A stretch of DNA of 64,000 bases from Rhodoplanes tepidamans (GCF_030813915.1 NZ_JAUSUJ010000007.1:1-64000), one strand, 5' to 3'. Positions 25,272 through 34,549 are shown, numbered from the stretch's first letter. Made by a program: numbers and translations. The notes: a model not told the origin generated them from the letters alone.

Positions 25272-25562
25272 GCGCCGACGATTCGGCGGCGGTCGCGGCG
25301 CGGATTCGGCCGCACGGGCGGCCCGGCCGCCCGGCGACCTCGCGCTCTATACCAAAGCGCGCTGCGCGACGCCACGTCGGCCGAGGCCGGACGCGCCACC
25401 GGCGACCGGCGGCCACCCCGCCGGCGGCCAAAGCGATGTCCGCGGGCGAAGGGCGCGACGACTGTGTCAATCCGCCGCTCCGAAGTATTCGTCAGGATCA
25501 GTTGACGTTCGTCACAAGGACGACATCCCTTCTCTACTCGGCTCGTCTTCGGTTCCGCTCGA
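25272..25562. other. Intergenic region upstream of the EcfG-type promoter
   Basis: No gene seen. It should contain the tRNA-Thr promoter on the minus strand. An AT-richer patch lies at 25484-25540. Confidence 0.35.
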
Positions 25563-25587
25563 GGAACCCGGATCATGCTCTGTCGTT
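25563..25587 (+). promoter_or_regulatory. EcfG-type (general stress response) promoter
   Basis: GGAAC (25563-25567), 16 bases, then CGTT (25584-25587) is an exact match to the EcfG sigma-factor consensus GGAAC-N16/17-CGTT of alphaproteobacteria. It would give a leader of about 60 nt before the ATG at 25656. Confidence 0.65.
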
Positions 25588-25655
25588 CGACGATCATGGA
25601 TGCGAGCGCGGCGGTGATGCGCCGCCGCGCGTCGCGTTCGCCACGGAGACGCCGC

Positions 25656-25919
25656 ATGCGAGACTTCGCCCGCCGTTACGGGACCGCCCTCGTCGAGACC
25701 ATCACGCGCAACCCGGTTCGCAGCAACGCGGTCGAACGCATGAACAGCCTGGTCGGCGCCACCTTCGCGGTGCTGTTCGCCGGCCTGGCGGCGACGACCG
25801 TCGTCGAGGCGGGGTCCTGGCTGGCGCAGGCGCTCTGCCTTCCGCTCGCCGCCGTCACGGCGATGCTGACGCTGCTGATCGTTCTCGAGCTCGCCGCCGC
25901 GATCCGTCGGGTGACCTGA
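25656..25919 (+). CDS. Small membrane protein (87 aa), probably stress-induced
   Basis: An 87-residue protein, MRDFARRYGTALVETITRNP..., with two predicted membrane helices (about 34-56, VGATFAVLFAGLAATTVVEAG as FAVLFAGLAATTVVEAG, and 60-83, LPLAAVTAMLTLLIVLELAA). The ATG at 25656 has a GGAGA site; earlier in-frame ATGs give only an Arg-rich tail and begin inside the promoter. No family is recognised. The exact EcfG-type promoter suggests induction in the general stress response. Confidence 0.6.
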   Translation: MRDFARRYGTALVETITRNPVRSNAVERMNSLVGATFAVLFAGLAATTVVEAGSWLAQALCLPLAAVTAMLTLLIVLELAAAIRRVT

Positions 25920-26085
25920 GACGTCGGGCCGCGGCCTTCGGGCAGCGCCCGGCTCGCCCGGCCGCTTTCGCCCGACCTCGATTTCTGCGACCCTTCGAGC
26001 CGGCCGGCGGACTGCCGCCCGCAGTCACCGTCGCCGCATGGGCTTTGTCGTCGTCGTCCCGCCGGGCTCTCGCAGGGCGCTGCAC

Positions 26086-26111
26086 GGAACGATAGTGCGC
26101 CACGGGGTGTT
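26086..26111 (+). promoter_or_regulatory. Weaker EcfG-like promoter before treZ
   Basis: GGAAC (26086-26090), 17 bases, then TGTT (26108-26111): one mismatch in the -10 element. It ends 32 bp before the treZ ATG. Trehalose synthesis is a known general-stress-response output in alphaproteobacteria, which makes the site more credible. Confidence 0.4.
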
Positions 26112-26143
26112 GCACACCGGCAACCATCCACTCGACGGGTTTC

Positions 26144-28006
26144 ATGTCCATCACGTCTCTCGGCTCCTCGTCCTCCCGCACGCGCATGTCCGGCGGCAGG
26201 CCGACACCGACCCGCCCTGCCCCGCGGTTCGGGCCGCAGCTCGATCGGGGCGGCGTGCGATTCCGCCTGTGGGCTCCCCGTCACGACCGCATCGACGTCG
26301 ACCTGCCGGAGACGAGCCGCCGGATCGCCATGACGCCCGGTGCGGACGGCTGGCACGAGGCGTTCGTCGCCGACGCCGGCCCCGGGACGCGCTACCGCTT
26401 CCTGCTGCCCGACGGTCTCGCGGTGCCGGACCCCGGATCCCGCTTCCAGCCCGACGACGTGCACGGGCCGAGCGAGGTGATCGATCCCGATGCCTATGCG
26501 TGGACGACGGCCGGCTGGCACGGCCGGCCGTGGCACGAGGCCGTGGTCTACGAGCTGCATGTCGGCACCTTCACGCCCGAGGGGACGTTCCGGGCCGCGA
26601 TCGAGAAGCTGGACCATCTCGTCGATCTCGGCGTCACGGCGATCGAGCTGATGCCGGTCGCCGACTTCCCGGGCCGGCGGAACTGGGGCTACGACGGCGT
26701 GCTGCCGTTCGCCCCCGACGCCGGCTACGGGCGGCCCGAGGATCTCAAGGCGCTGATCGACGCCGCGCACGGCCGCGACCTGATGGTGCTGCTCGACGTC
26801 GTCTACAATCACTTCGGGCCGGACGGAAACTACCTCGCCGCCTATGCGCCGATCTTCACCGAGCGGCACCACACGCCGTGGGGCGCAGCCGTCAACTTCG
26901 ACAGCGACGGGGCCGACATGGTGCGGGCCCTGGTGATCGAGAACGCGCTCCACTGGATCGACGAGTTCCGTTTCGACGGGCTGCGGCTCGACGCCGTGCA
27001 CGCGATCCTGGACGACAGCGACGAGCATGTCCTCCACGCGATCGCCGCCGCGGCCCGCACCGCGGCGCCCGAGCGCCACGTGCACCTGATCCTCGAGAAC
27101 GAGGAGAACGAGGCGCATCTGCTGGCCCGCGACGCCGACGGCGGCGCGTCGCTCTACACGGCGCAGTGGAACGACGACGTCCATCACGTCCTGCACTGCG
27201 CCGCGAGCGGCGAGTGCGCCGGCTATTACGCCGACTACGCCGGCGACACCGACAAGCTCGGCCGCGCGCTGGCCGAGGGCTTCGCGTTCCAGGGCGAGGA
27301 GATGCCGTATCGCGGCTCGCCGCGCGGCGAGCCGTCGGCGGATCTGCCGACCACCGCCTTCGTGTCCTTCGTCCAGAACCACGACCAGGTCGGCAACCGC
27401 GCCTTCGGCGACCGCATCACGGCGTTCGCGCCGGCCGCGGCGGTGCGCGCGGTCACCGCCGTCTATCTGCTCCTCCCTCAGGTGCCGATGCTGTTCATGG
27501 GCGAGGAATGGGCCGCGACGGAACCCTTCCCGTTCTTCTGCGACTTCACCGAGCCGCTGGCGAGCGCGGTGCGCGAGGGACGCCGCGCCGAGTTCGCCCG
27601 CTTTCCCGAGTTCCACGATCCCGCCCAGCGCGACCGCATCCCCGATCCGACGCTCGCCGAGACCTTCCTGTCGGCGAAGCTCGACTGGAGCGCCCTCGCG
27701 CAGCCGGAGCACGCCGGCTGGCTCGCCGTCTATCGCGACCTCCTCGCCGTGCGGCATCGCGAGATCGTGCCGCGGCTCGCCGGAGCGGGCGCCGGGCGAT
27801 GGACCGTCCTCGGTCCGGGGACCGTCGCGGTCGACTGGATGCTGCGCGACGGCACGCTGCGGCTGGTCGCCAATCTCGCATCCGGCCCGCGCGCGGAGAT
27901 CGGCCTTCCGGCCGGCCGGCGCCTGTGGACCGAGGGGACGGTCGGCCCGCAGGGCCTCGGTCCGTGGAGCGTGGTGTGGGCGATCGACGACGGCACCGCC
28001 CCATAA
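26144..28006 (+). CDS. treZ: Malto-oligosyltrehalose trehalohydrolase
   Basis: A 620-residue GH13 enzyme that releases trehalose from maltooligosyl-trehalose. An N-terminal CBM48/E-set domain (GGVRFRLWAPRHDRIDV) precedes the catalytic barrel with VVYELHVGTFTPEGTF, LLDVVYNHFGP, the nucleophile motif FRFDGLRLDAVHAI, the acid/base ILENEENE and FVQNHDQVGNRA. These are TreZ signatures. Its usual partner treY is not in the window, so the substrate maker must be elsewhere. ATG 26144 was used; ATG 26186 (MSGGRPTP) is an alternative. Probably under stress control. Confidence 0.94.
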   Translation: MSITSLGSSSSRTRMSGGRPTPTRPAPRFGPQLDRGGVRFRLWAPRHDRIDVDLPETSRRIAMTPGADGWHEAFVADAGPGTRYRFLLPDGLAVPDPGSRFQPDDVHGPSEVIDPDAYAWTTAGWHGRPWHEAVVYELHVGTFTPEGTFRAAIEKLDHLVDLGVTAIELMPVADFPGRRNWGYDGVLPFAPDAGYGRPEDLKALIDAAHGRDLMVLLDVVYNHFGPDGNYLAAYAPIFTERHHTPWGAAVNFDSDGADMVRALVIENALHWIDEFRFDGLRLDAVHAILDDSDEHVLHAIAAAARTAAPERHVHLILENEENEAHLLARDADGGASLYTAQWNDDVHHVLHCAASGECAGYYADYAGDTDKLGRALAEGFAFQGEEMPYRGSPRGEPSADLPTTAFVSFVQNHDQVGNRAFGDRITAFAPAAAVRAVTAVYLLLPQVPMLFMGEEWAATEPFPFFCDFTEPLASAVREGRRAEFARFPEFHDPAQRDRIPDPTLAETFLSAKLDWSALAQPEHAGWLAVYRDLLAVRHREIVPRLAGAGAGRWTVLGPGTVAVDWMLRDGTLRLVANLASGPRAEIGLPAGRRLWTEGTVGPQGLGPWSVVWAIDDGTAP

Positions 28007-28268
28007 CGGTGCCATGACACCTTCACCGGATCCGACGTGATCACGATCGCGGCGCGGCGTGGAACGCTTCCCGCCGTCGCACGTTGACCCGCGACCTTCA
28101 CGCCCCCGCGGCCACGGAACCGCATGCCGAGACCCGCACGAAGCGGGCCGCGCCGCCGGATCGGGCCGTCGCACCGGCTGCGGACGCAGCCGACACGTTT
28201 CGTAACGACACCGCAGCCCTCGACGCCCGCGACCGACGGTCCGCGGCGCCGCGACCGACAGGATCGTC

Positions 28269-29546
28269 ATGACGAAGCTCCGCATCATCCCGGCCCTGAC
28301 CCGAACCCGCCCGGACCGTCCGGCGCCGCGCGCCGCCGCCCCGGCCGCGGGGTCCTTCACGGTCGGCCTCGAGGAGGAGTTCTTCCTCGTCGAGGCGCAC
28401 AGCCTGGCCGTGCCGGCGCAGGTGCCGGAGGCCTTCTTCGCCCGCGCCGCGGCCGCCACCGGCGGCCGCGCCAAGCCGGAATTCCTGAAGGCCCAGATCG
28501 AGATCGTCAGCGGCGTGCACGACGATCTCGGGGCGGCCCGCCGCGAGCTCGCCGAGCTGCGCGACTCCGTCGCCGAGATCGCCGGCGAGCACGGGCTGGC
28601 GGTCCTGGCGGCCGGCACGCATCCCACCGCCGACTGGCGGCGCGACGCGCAGCAGACCGAGGCACCGCGCTACGACCGGGTGATGGACCAGCTCCAGATG
28701 ATCGGCCGCCGCGACATGCTGTGCGGCCTGCACGTGCACGTCGCCCTGCCGGACCCGGCCCGGCGGGTCGAGCTGATGGGCCGCATGCTGCCGTGGCTGC
28801 CGCTGCTCCTGGCGCTGTCGGCCTCGTCGCCGTTCTGGGCCGGCATCCGCACCGGCCTCAAGGCCTACCGGCTCTCCGCCTACAGCGAGCTGCCGCGCAC
28901 CGGCCTGCCGGTCGCCTTCGCCGACGAGGCCGAGTACCGCGCCTATGTCGAGGCGATGGCGCGGGCCGGCGCGATCCCCGACGCCTCCTATCTGTGGTGG
29001 GCGATGCGCCCCTCCGAGAGCCATCCGACGCTGGAGCTGCGCGCGCCCGACGCCTGCCCGCGGCTCGACGACGCGATCGCCATCGCGGCGCTGTACCGGG
29101 TGCTGGCGCGCCGGCTGTATCGCACCGCGCCGGAGGGCGGCGACAGCCCGGCTCTCGCCGCCGCCTTCGCGGCCGAGAATCTCTGGCGGGCGCAGCGCTA
29201 CGGCGTGCAGACGAGCTTCGTGACCCGCGACGGACCGGAGCCGGTCGCGGCGCTGCTCGAACGGCTCCTGCACGAGACGGCCGAGGACGCCGAGATCCTC
29301 GGCTGCACGGCCGAGCTCGCCCGGTGCAGCCGCATCGTCGCCGACGGCACATCGGCGGACGCGCAGCTCGCCGTCTACGAGCGGCACGCGGAGATCGCCG
29401 GCCATCGCGAGGCGCTGCGGGCGGTCTCCCGTGCCCTGGTCGAGGAGACGCGGTCCGGCCGGCGCGGCCCGGCCGAGATCCTGCCGGCCGTCTCCGCCTG
29501 CTCGATCCAGCCCGGCGGGACGCCCCTGCCCGTCCCCGGCGGCTGA
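28269..29546 (+). CDS. ybdK: YbdK-type carboxylate-amine ligase (GCS2 family)
   Basis: A 425-residue member of glutamate-cysteine ligase family 2. FTVGLEEEFFLVE is the ATP/Mg-binding acidic strand, followed by EFLKAQIEIVSGVH, AAGTHPTADWR, CGLHVHVALPD and SESHPTLELRAPDA. YbdK has weak glutamate-cysteine ligase activity; the physiological substrate is not established. The Pro/Ala-rich N-terminus (residues 10-28) precedes the fold. The gene stands alone between treZ and an MgtC gene on the same strand. Confidence 0.9.
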   Translation: MTKLRIIPALTRTRPDRPAPRAAAPAAGSFTVGLEEEFFLVEAHSLAVPAQVPEAFFARAAAATGGRAKPEFLKAQIEIVSGVHDDLGAARRELAELRDSVAEIAGEHGLAVLAAGTHPTADWRRDAQQTEAPRYDRVMDQLQMIGRRDMLCGLHVHVALPDPARRVELMGRMLPWLPLLLALSASSPFWAGIRTGLKAYRLSAYSELPRTGLPVAFADEAEYRAYVEAMARAGAIPDASYLWWAMRPSESHPTLELRAPDACPRLDDAIAIAALYRVLARRLYRTAPEGGDSPALAAAFAAENLWRAQRYGVQTSFVTRDGPEPVAALLERLLHETAEDAEILGCTAELARCSRIVADGTSADAQLAVYERHAEIAGHREALRAVSRALVEETRSGRRGPAEILPAVSACSIQPGGTPLPVPGG

Positions 29547-29650
29547 ACCCGCCGGCGTGACCGGCGCCGGCACACGCGGCGCGTTCTGCGAATCTCCGTG
29601 CTGGGTTAGAAGCTCGGCGAGTTCTCCCGTCGCCGCCGGCCGGAGCCCGC

Positions 29651-30373
29651 ATGAGCGTCGCCGCCCTGACCAATTTCGACGTCGCCCAGTTCGCCAACAC
29701 CCTGGTGAGCCTGACCACCGCCTTCGTGCTCGGCACCGCGATCGGGGCCGAGCGCCAGTGGCGCCAGCGCACCGCCGGTCTGCGCACCGCGGCGCTGGTC
29801 GCGGTCGGCGCCGCCGCCTTCGTCGACATCGGGATGCGGCTGAACGGCACCGCCGCGGCCGTGCACGTGCTGGCCTATGTGGTGTCCGGCGTCGGTTTCC
29901 TGGGCGCCGGCGTGATCATGAAGGAAGGCCTCAACATCCGCGGCCTCAACACCGCCGCGACCCTGTGGGGATCCGCGGCGGCCGGCGGCGCGGCGGGCGC
30001 CGACCTGATCGGCGAGGCGGTGGTCATCGCGGTGTTCGTGCTGATGGCCAACACGGCCCTGCGGCCGCTGGTCGACCGGATCAACCGCCAGCCGCTCGAC
30101 GAGGCGACCACCGAGGCCACCTACGAGCTGAGGATCACGGTGTCGCCCGAGGAGATGCCGGTGGTGCGGGGCGCCCTGCTCGACCGGCTCGACGCCAAGA
30201 GCTACGCGGTGCGCGGCACCGCGGTGGCGGAGCAGACCGAGGACTCGCTCGAGCTCGCCGTGACGCTGGCCGGCTCGTCGGCACGGCCGGGCGAGCTCGA
30301 CGAGATCGTCGACGCGATCGGCACCCTGCCCGGCGTCGATCACGCGTCGTGGGCGATGCGGACGGCCGACTGA
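29651..30373 (+). CDS. MgtC/SapB-family membrane protein
   Basis: A 240-residue protein with four or five membrane helices in the first 140 residues (VLGTAIGAERQWRQRTAGLRT, VSGVGFLGAGVIMKEGLNIRG as GFLGAGVIMKEG, GLNTAATLWGSAA), matching MgtC/SapB. A cytoplasmic ACT-like domain follows (about 160-240; YELRITVSPEEMPVVRGALL as ITVSPEEMPVVRGALL). Family members influence Mg2+ adaptation, membrane potential and survival in acid. It is convergent with the histidine kinase gene. Its transported substrate is unknown. Confidence 0.9.
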   Translation: MSVAALTNFDVAQFANTLVSLTTAFVLGTAIGAERQWRQRTAGLRTAALVAVGAAAFVDIGMRLNGTAAAVHVLAYVVSGVGFLGAGVIMKEGLNIRGLNTAATLWGSAAAGGAAGADLIGEAVVIAVFVLMANTALRPLVDRINRQPLDEATTEATYELRITVSPEEMPVVRGALLDRLDAKSYAVRGTAVAEQTEDSLELAVTLAGSSARPGELDEIVDAIGTLPGVDHASWAMRTAD

Positions 30374-30382
30374 CCCGGCCCT

Positions 30383-31777
30383 TCACCCGGCGGCGGCGGA
30401 CGGAGCGGTCGGGCTCGCGTCGATCTCCGCCGTCAGCGGCACCCGGATCTCGAAAGCCGCGCCCGTGGTGCCCGGCAGCGCCCGCAGAACCCCGCCGAGC
30501 TGGTCGAGCGCGCTCGTCGCCATGCGCAGGCCGAGGCCGCGACCGCGGCCGATCTCGAAGCCCTCGGGCAGCCCGCGGCCGTTGTCCGACACCCGGATGA
30601 CCAGCGCGCCGTCGTCGCGCCCACAGCGCACCCGCACGGTCGGCCGGGCGCTGCCCGCATGGGTGAGCGCGTTGGTGACGAGCTCCGTGGTGGCGAAGAT
30701 CAGCGGAACGGCGAGATCGCTGCGCAGCCGCACCTCGGTGGTGCCGACGATCTCCATGTCGGCCGGGCGGCCGGCGATGCCGACCAGGTCGCCGACCAGC
30801 TGACGCAGCGTGGCGCCGATCTCGATCGTGCCGAAGTCGGCGCTGCGGTGAAGCTGGTCGTGAATGCGGGAGATCGCCCCGACGCGCTGCTCGAGCGCCG
30901 TGATGCGGCGGCGCGCGCTTTCGTCCTCGACCTCGCGGGCGCAGGTCCAGATCAGGCCGGCGACCGTCTGCAGGGTGTCGCGCGTGCGCTGATGGATCTC
31001 GGACAGCAGCAGAATGTTGTGCCGGTTGGCGTCGCGCAGCGCCTGCTCCGAGGCGACCTCGCGGCTGATGTCGCGCACGATGGCGGCGACTCCGATCCAG
31101 GTGCCGTCGGCGAGGCGCACCGGCCCGGTGGCGACGGCGACGTCGATCCGGCGCCCGTCACGGGTGATGCAGACGGCGGCGAACTGCGCGCTGTCGCGGG
31201 CGAGCAGCCGGCGCGCCCCGCCGGCGTCGGGCTCGCCGTCGGCGCCGAACAGCACGCCGGCGGGCCGGCCGACGATGTCGGCGGCGGCATAGCCGAACAG
31301 GCGCTCGGCCCCGGTGTTCCAGTCCTCGACGATGCCGGCGCGGTCGAAGCCGATGATCGCGTCGGTGCTGTTGGTGACGATCGAGGCGAGCCGGGCGGCG
31401 GCGGCGGCGTTGCTCTCGGCCCGGCGGCGGGCGCGCTCGTAGAGGCCGGCGGCCCACAGCACCAGAATGCACAGGATCGCATAGGCGATCAGATTGCCCG
31501 CATCCCTGAAGCTCGGGACCGCGAGCACGAAGTACGGCTCGACGAACGCCCACTGGCTCACGACGCCGCCCAGGATCGCGGCGAGCAGGCCGGCGCCGAG
31601 GCCGCCGGCGAGCGCCGCGACGACGACGGCCGGCAGCATCGCGGTGAAGGACAAATCGGTCGAAAGAACTAGCCCGAGCAGTACACGCAGGCCCGCCGCG
31701 ACCGTGACCGACGCGGCGGCGACGAAGACCGCCCAGGCGACGGCCGACCCGGCATTCCGTAAACGTCGTGACGGCAT
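30383..31777 (-). CDS. DUF4118-PAS sensor histidine kinase of the HisKA_2 type with an altered H-box
   Basis: A 464-residue membrane sensor. Four helices (about 10-115) resemble the KdpD-type DUF4118 module. A PAS/PAC domain follows (SIVTNSTDAIIGFDRAGIVE, AAIVRDIS). The dimerisation segment is LLLSEIHQRTRDTLQTVAGL, where HisKA_2 kinases usually have HHRVKNNLQ: His262 is present, but Gln263 occupies the position normally taken by the phosphorylated His. The ATPase domain is intact (ELVTNALTHA, VSDNGRGLPEG, GRGLGLRM). No response regulator is adjacent. The start at 31777 (MPSRRL) was chosen; 31822 is possible. Confidence 0.85.
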   Translation of the reverse strand: MPSRRLRNAGSAVAWAVFVAAASVTVAAGLRVLLGLVLSTDLSFTAMLPAVVVAALAGGLGAGLLAAILGGVVSQWAFVEPYFVLAVPSFRDAGNLIAYAILCILVLWAAGLYERARRRAESNAAAAARLASIVTNSTDAIIGFDRAGIVEDWNTGAERLFGYAAADIVGRPAGVLFGADGEPDAGGARRLLARDSAQFAAVCITRDGRRIDVAVATGPVRLADGTWIGVAAIVRDISREVASEQALRDANRHNILLLSEIHQRTRDTLQTVAGLIWTCAREVEDESARRRITALEQRVGAISRIHDQLHRSADFGTIEIGATLRQLVGDLVGIAGRPADMEIVGTTEVRLRSDLAVPLIFATTELVTNALTHAGSARPTVRVRCGRDDGALVIRVSDNGRGLPEGFEIGRGRGLGLRMATSALDQLGGVLRALPGTTGAAFEIRVPLTAEIDASPTAPSAAAG

Positions 31778-31861
31778 CGACGACCTCGCGCCACGTCTGG
31801 AAGCAGCACGACGTCCTAACACGACACCATCGTGCCAGACGATGGCCGGCGATCAAAAACC

Positions 31862-33010
31862 TCAGCTGTCGCGAAACAGCTCCGCGACGAGACGCGCGGG
31901 ACGCGCCTCGACCTGGAGCTGATCGAACCGGCACTGATGCGGCGCCTTGTCGGGACGCCAGCGGAGCAGCGTCGTGCCGTGCCGGAAGCGGTCGCCCGTC
32001 ACCTGATCATATCCGACCTCGGCGATCAGCTCCGGCCGCAGCGGCTGCCAGGCCTCGACCTCGCCGTTGCTCCACCGGCTCGGGCCGGGGCTGCGGCCGG
32101 TGAAGCCGGGCGGCGCGATCAGGGCCTCCAGCCGCGACGTCAGCGCCGTCCGCTCGTCGCGCGGCAGCGAGGCGGTGAAGCCGACGTGATCGAGCCGGCC
32201 GGCGGCGTCGTACAGGCCGAGCAGCAGCGAGCCGACGATCCGGCCTCCCGTCGCGTAGCGGAAGCCGCCGACCACGCAGTCGGCGGTCCGGCGCCGCTTG
32301 ACCTTCAGCATCGCCCGCTCGCCCGGCCGGTAGCCGTCGTCGAGACGCTTGGCGACGACGCCGTCGAGCGCGCCGCCGGCGCGGGCGAGCCACGCCTCCG
32401 CCTCGTCGCGATCCCGGGTCGCTGGCGACAGCCGCAGCGCCGGCCCGGCCTGCGCCGCGAAGAACGCCTCGAGCCGGGCGCGGCGCTCGGCGAGCGGACG
32501 ATCGAGCAGGCTCTCCCCGCCCGGCCCGACCGGCATGTCGAACAGCACCAGACGCGCCGGCGTCTCGGCGGCGAGCTTGCGGACGCGGCTCGCGGCCGGG
32601 TGCAGGCGCATCTGCAGCGCATTGAAGGACAGGCTGTCGCCCTGCGGGATCACCAGCTCGCCGTCGAGCACGACCCGGCGCGCGGCGAGCGGCGCGAGGG
32701 CCGTGACCATCTCGGGGAAATAGCGGCCGAGCGGCTTGCCGGAGCGCGCCCGCAGGTCGACGGCTCCGTCGTCGACGACTCCGCAGAAGGCGAGGCAGCG
32801 GAAGCCGTCCCATTTCGGCTCGTACTGCCAGCCGGGCTCGTCCGGCAGTGCCGCGACCGCCTTCGCCTCCATCGGCCGGAGCGCGTCGGGCGAAACCGAG
32901 GCACCGGCGGGTGACGCCGGCCCGGCCGGCGCCGGAACGGCCGGTGCCCGGACGGCATCGGCCGCCCGTCGTCTGCTGCGGCTCACGCCGCGGTCTCCGC
33001 GTGCGGGCAT
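31862..33010 (-). CDS. ATP-dependent DNA ligase (stand-alone, LigC/LigD-ligase type)
   Basis: A 382-residue ligase. After an Ala/Pro-rich N-terminus comes the adenylation motif EPKWDGFRCLA with the nucleophilic Lys, then DGELVIP (motif III), LFDMP (IIIa), DGVVAKRLDDGY (IV) and MLKVKRRRTADCVV (V), followed by an OB domain (YDQVTGDRFRHGTTLLRWR). No polymerase or nuclease domain is fused, and no Ku gene is near. The family acts in DNA-end joining or repair rather than replication. Start at ATG 33010; 33046 is possible. Confidence 0.9.
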   Translation of the reverse strand: MPARGDRGVSRSRRRAADAVRAPAVPAPAGPASPAGASVSPDALRPMEAKAVAALPDEPGWQYEPKWDGFRCLAFCGVVDDGAVDLRARSGKPLGRYFPEMVTALAPLAARRVVLDGELVIPQGDSLSFNALQMRLHPAASRVRKLAAETPARLVLFDMPVGPGGESLLDRPLAERRARLEAFFAAQAGPALRLSPATRDRDEAEAWLARAGGALDGVVAKRLDDGYRPGERAMLKVKRRRTADCVVGGFRYATGGRIVGSLLLGLYDAAGRLDHVGFTASLPRDERTALTSRLEALIAPPGFTGRSPGPSRWSNGEVEAWQPLRPELIAEVGYDQVTGDRFRHGTTLLRWRPDKAPHQCRFDQLQVEARPARLVAELFRDS

Positions 33011-33214
33011 TGCGGTCCTGTCTGATCGACTGTCGACGGGACTCAACGGGAGGCATCACGCCACGTTCCGCCGGCCCGTCATGGCGACGGCGACGGCGCG
33101 ACGGCCGACGGCGGGACCCCCGACATGGAAACGGCGCCCGCGGGCCTGTGCTGCCCGCGCGCGCCGCTCGTGGCACGCGTCACGGTCGGGCGCGGGCGGT
33201 GCCCGCGCGCCGGT

Positions 33215-33511
33215 CTACTGCGGGGTCGCCTCGCTGCCGAAGGCGAGCACCGGAATGTCGGCGGCCATCGGACCGCGGAAATCGTCGGGACGCGGATCGT
33301 CGTTGAGCGCGACCGTCAGGTCCGCTGCCCCCTGGCCCTCGAAGGCGGCCTGGATGGTCGCGGCGTCGGCGGTCGGGCAGGTCCAGCTCTCGCCGGTCGG
33401 CGCCGCCGCCATCCAGCGCTGATCGATGAGCTGGCGCACGTCCAGCGTCTCGGCGTTCGCGGCACCGATGCCGAGACCGGCCAGCGTGAGCAGAAGGGTC
33501 AGGGTCTTCAT
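33215..33511 (-). CDS. Small secreted hypothetical protein (98 aa)
   Basis: A 98-residue protein with a textbook signal peptide (MKTLTLLLTLAGLGIGAANA) and a short mature part containing LIDQRWMAAAPTGESWTCP and one cysteine. ATG 33511 has a strong GGGAGGTGG site; the longer frame buries the signal peptide. No known domain. It stands alone on the minus strand. Confidence 0.7.
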   Translation of the reverse strand: MKTLTLLLTLAGLGIGAANAETLDVRQLIDQRWMAAAPTGESWTCPTADAATIQAAFEGQGAADLTVALNDDPRPDDFRGPMAADIPVLAFGSEATPQ

Positions 33512-33772
33512 GGTCCACCTCCCGTGCATAGGCGCCGCCGTCGGGCCCTGTGGCCGGACGGGATCGGCGTGGGTCCGCGAGAACACTGCGGCCGGTCGAG
33601 AACGCGAGGGAAGACGGCGTGTCCCCCTCGGACCGGGCCGAACTCCCGACTACAACTGCGGAGAGCGCGGCCGGTTCCGTCGGACGTCAAGATTATCGAA
33701 AGAGGTCGGCCGGACGGGCGGCACCGCCACGGCAGGCCTCAGGCTCGCGCGCGGTCGGCACGTGGCGGCCGC

Positions 33773-34495
33773 TCAGAAGCTCGCCTGCCCGCCGGAGAGA
33801 TCGAACACGGCGCCGCTGTTGTAGCTGCAGGCGTCCGAGCACAGCCAAGCGACCAGCTCGGCGAACTCGGCGACGTCGCCGAGGCGCTTCATCGGGCTGC
33901 GCGCCACCATGGCCTCGACCACGGCCGGCGCCATGGCGCGGACGAACTCGGTGTCGATCCCGGCCGGGGCGATGCAGTTGGCCCGCACCGGCGTGTCGGC
34001 GAGCTCGCGGCCGAGCGCCTTGGTGAAGGCGACGATGCCGGCGCTGGCCGCCGAGAAGGCGGCGAGCCCGGCGCGGCCCTCCTTGGCGGCCAGCGAGGCG
34101 ACCGTGACGATGCGGCCGCGGCCGGCCCGCCGCATGTGCGGCACCACGGCGCGACACACCTGGAAGACGCCGGTGAGCGTCACGTCGATCACCTGGCGCC
34201 ATTCGGATTCGGTCACCGCCTCGACCGGCCGGCGGGTGCCGCCATAGCCTGCGGCGAGCACCAGCATGTCGATGCCGCCGGCCGCCACGGCCCGGGCGGT
34301 CGCGGCGGCGACCTGGTGGGCCGAGGTGACGTCGACGCCGACCGGGACGATGCCCTCGACCGGCACCGGGTCGACGTCCCATGCCTCCACGGTGGCCCCG
34401 GCGGCGCGCAGCCGCTCGGCGACGCCGCGTCCGAGACCGCGCGCCCCGCCCGTGATCACGGCCCGGCGGCCGGAGAAGTCGTACGAGACCGTCAT
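33773..34495 (-). CDS. Short-chain dehydrogenase/reductase-like protein with a degenerate catalytic tetrad
   Basis: A 240-residue SDR fold. The dinucleotide site TGGARGLG (15-22) is intact, and the C-terminal PAGIDTEFVRAM and SGAVFDLSGGQ are standard. The catalytic tetrad is not: Asn is Thr106 (VIDVTLTG), Ser134 is kept (VASLAA), Tyr is Phe147 and Lys is Ser151 (AFSAASAGIVAFTK). So the fold and cofactor pocket remain while the proton relay is lost. It could be a binding or regulatory protein, or use different chemistry. It sits alone between small secreted and haem proteins. The short distance (54 bp) to the next minus-strand gene allows co-transcription. Confidence 0.82.
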   Translation of the reverse strand: MTVSYDFSGRRAVITGGARGLGRGVAERLRAAGATVEAWDVDPVPVEGIVPVGVDVTSAHQVAAATARAVAAGGIDMLVLAAGYGGTRRPVEAVTESEWRQVIDVTLTGVFQVCRAVVPHMRRAGRGRIVTVASLAAKEGRAGLAAFSAASAGIVAFTKALGRELADTPVRANCIAPAGIDTEFVRAMAPAVVEAMVARSPMKRLGDVAEFAELVAWLCSDACSYNSGAVFDLSGGQASF

Positions 34496-34549
34496 GGCGC
34501 CCCCGCTGGCCGGCGCCGCCCGAGCGGCGGCCCGGCATGCGGTGACATC

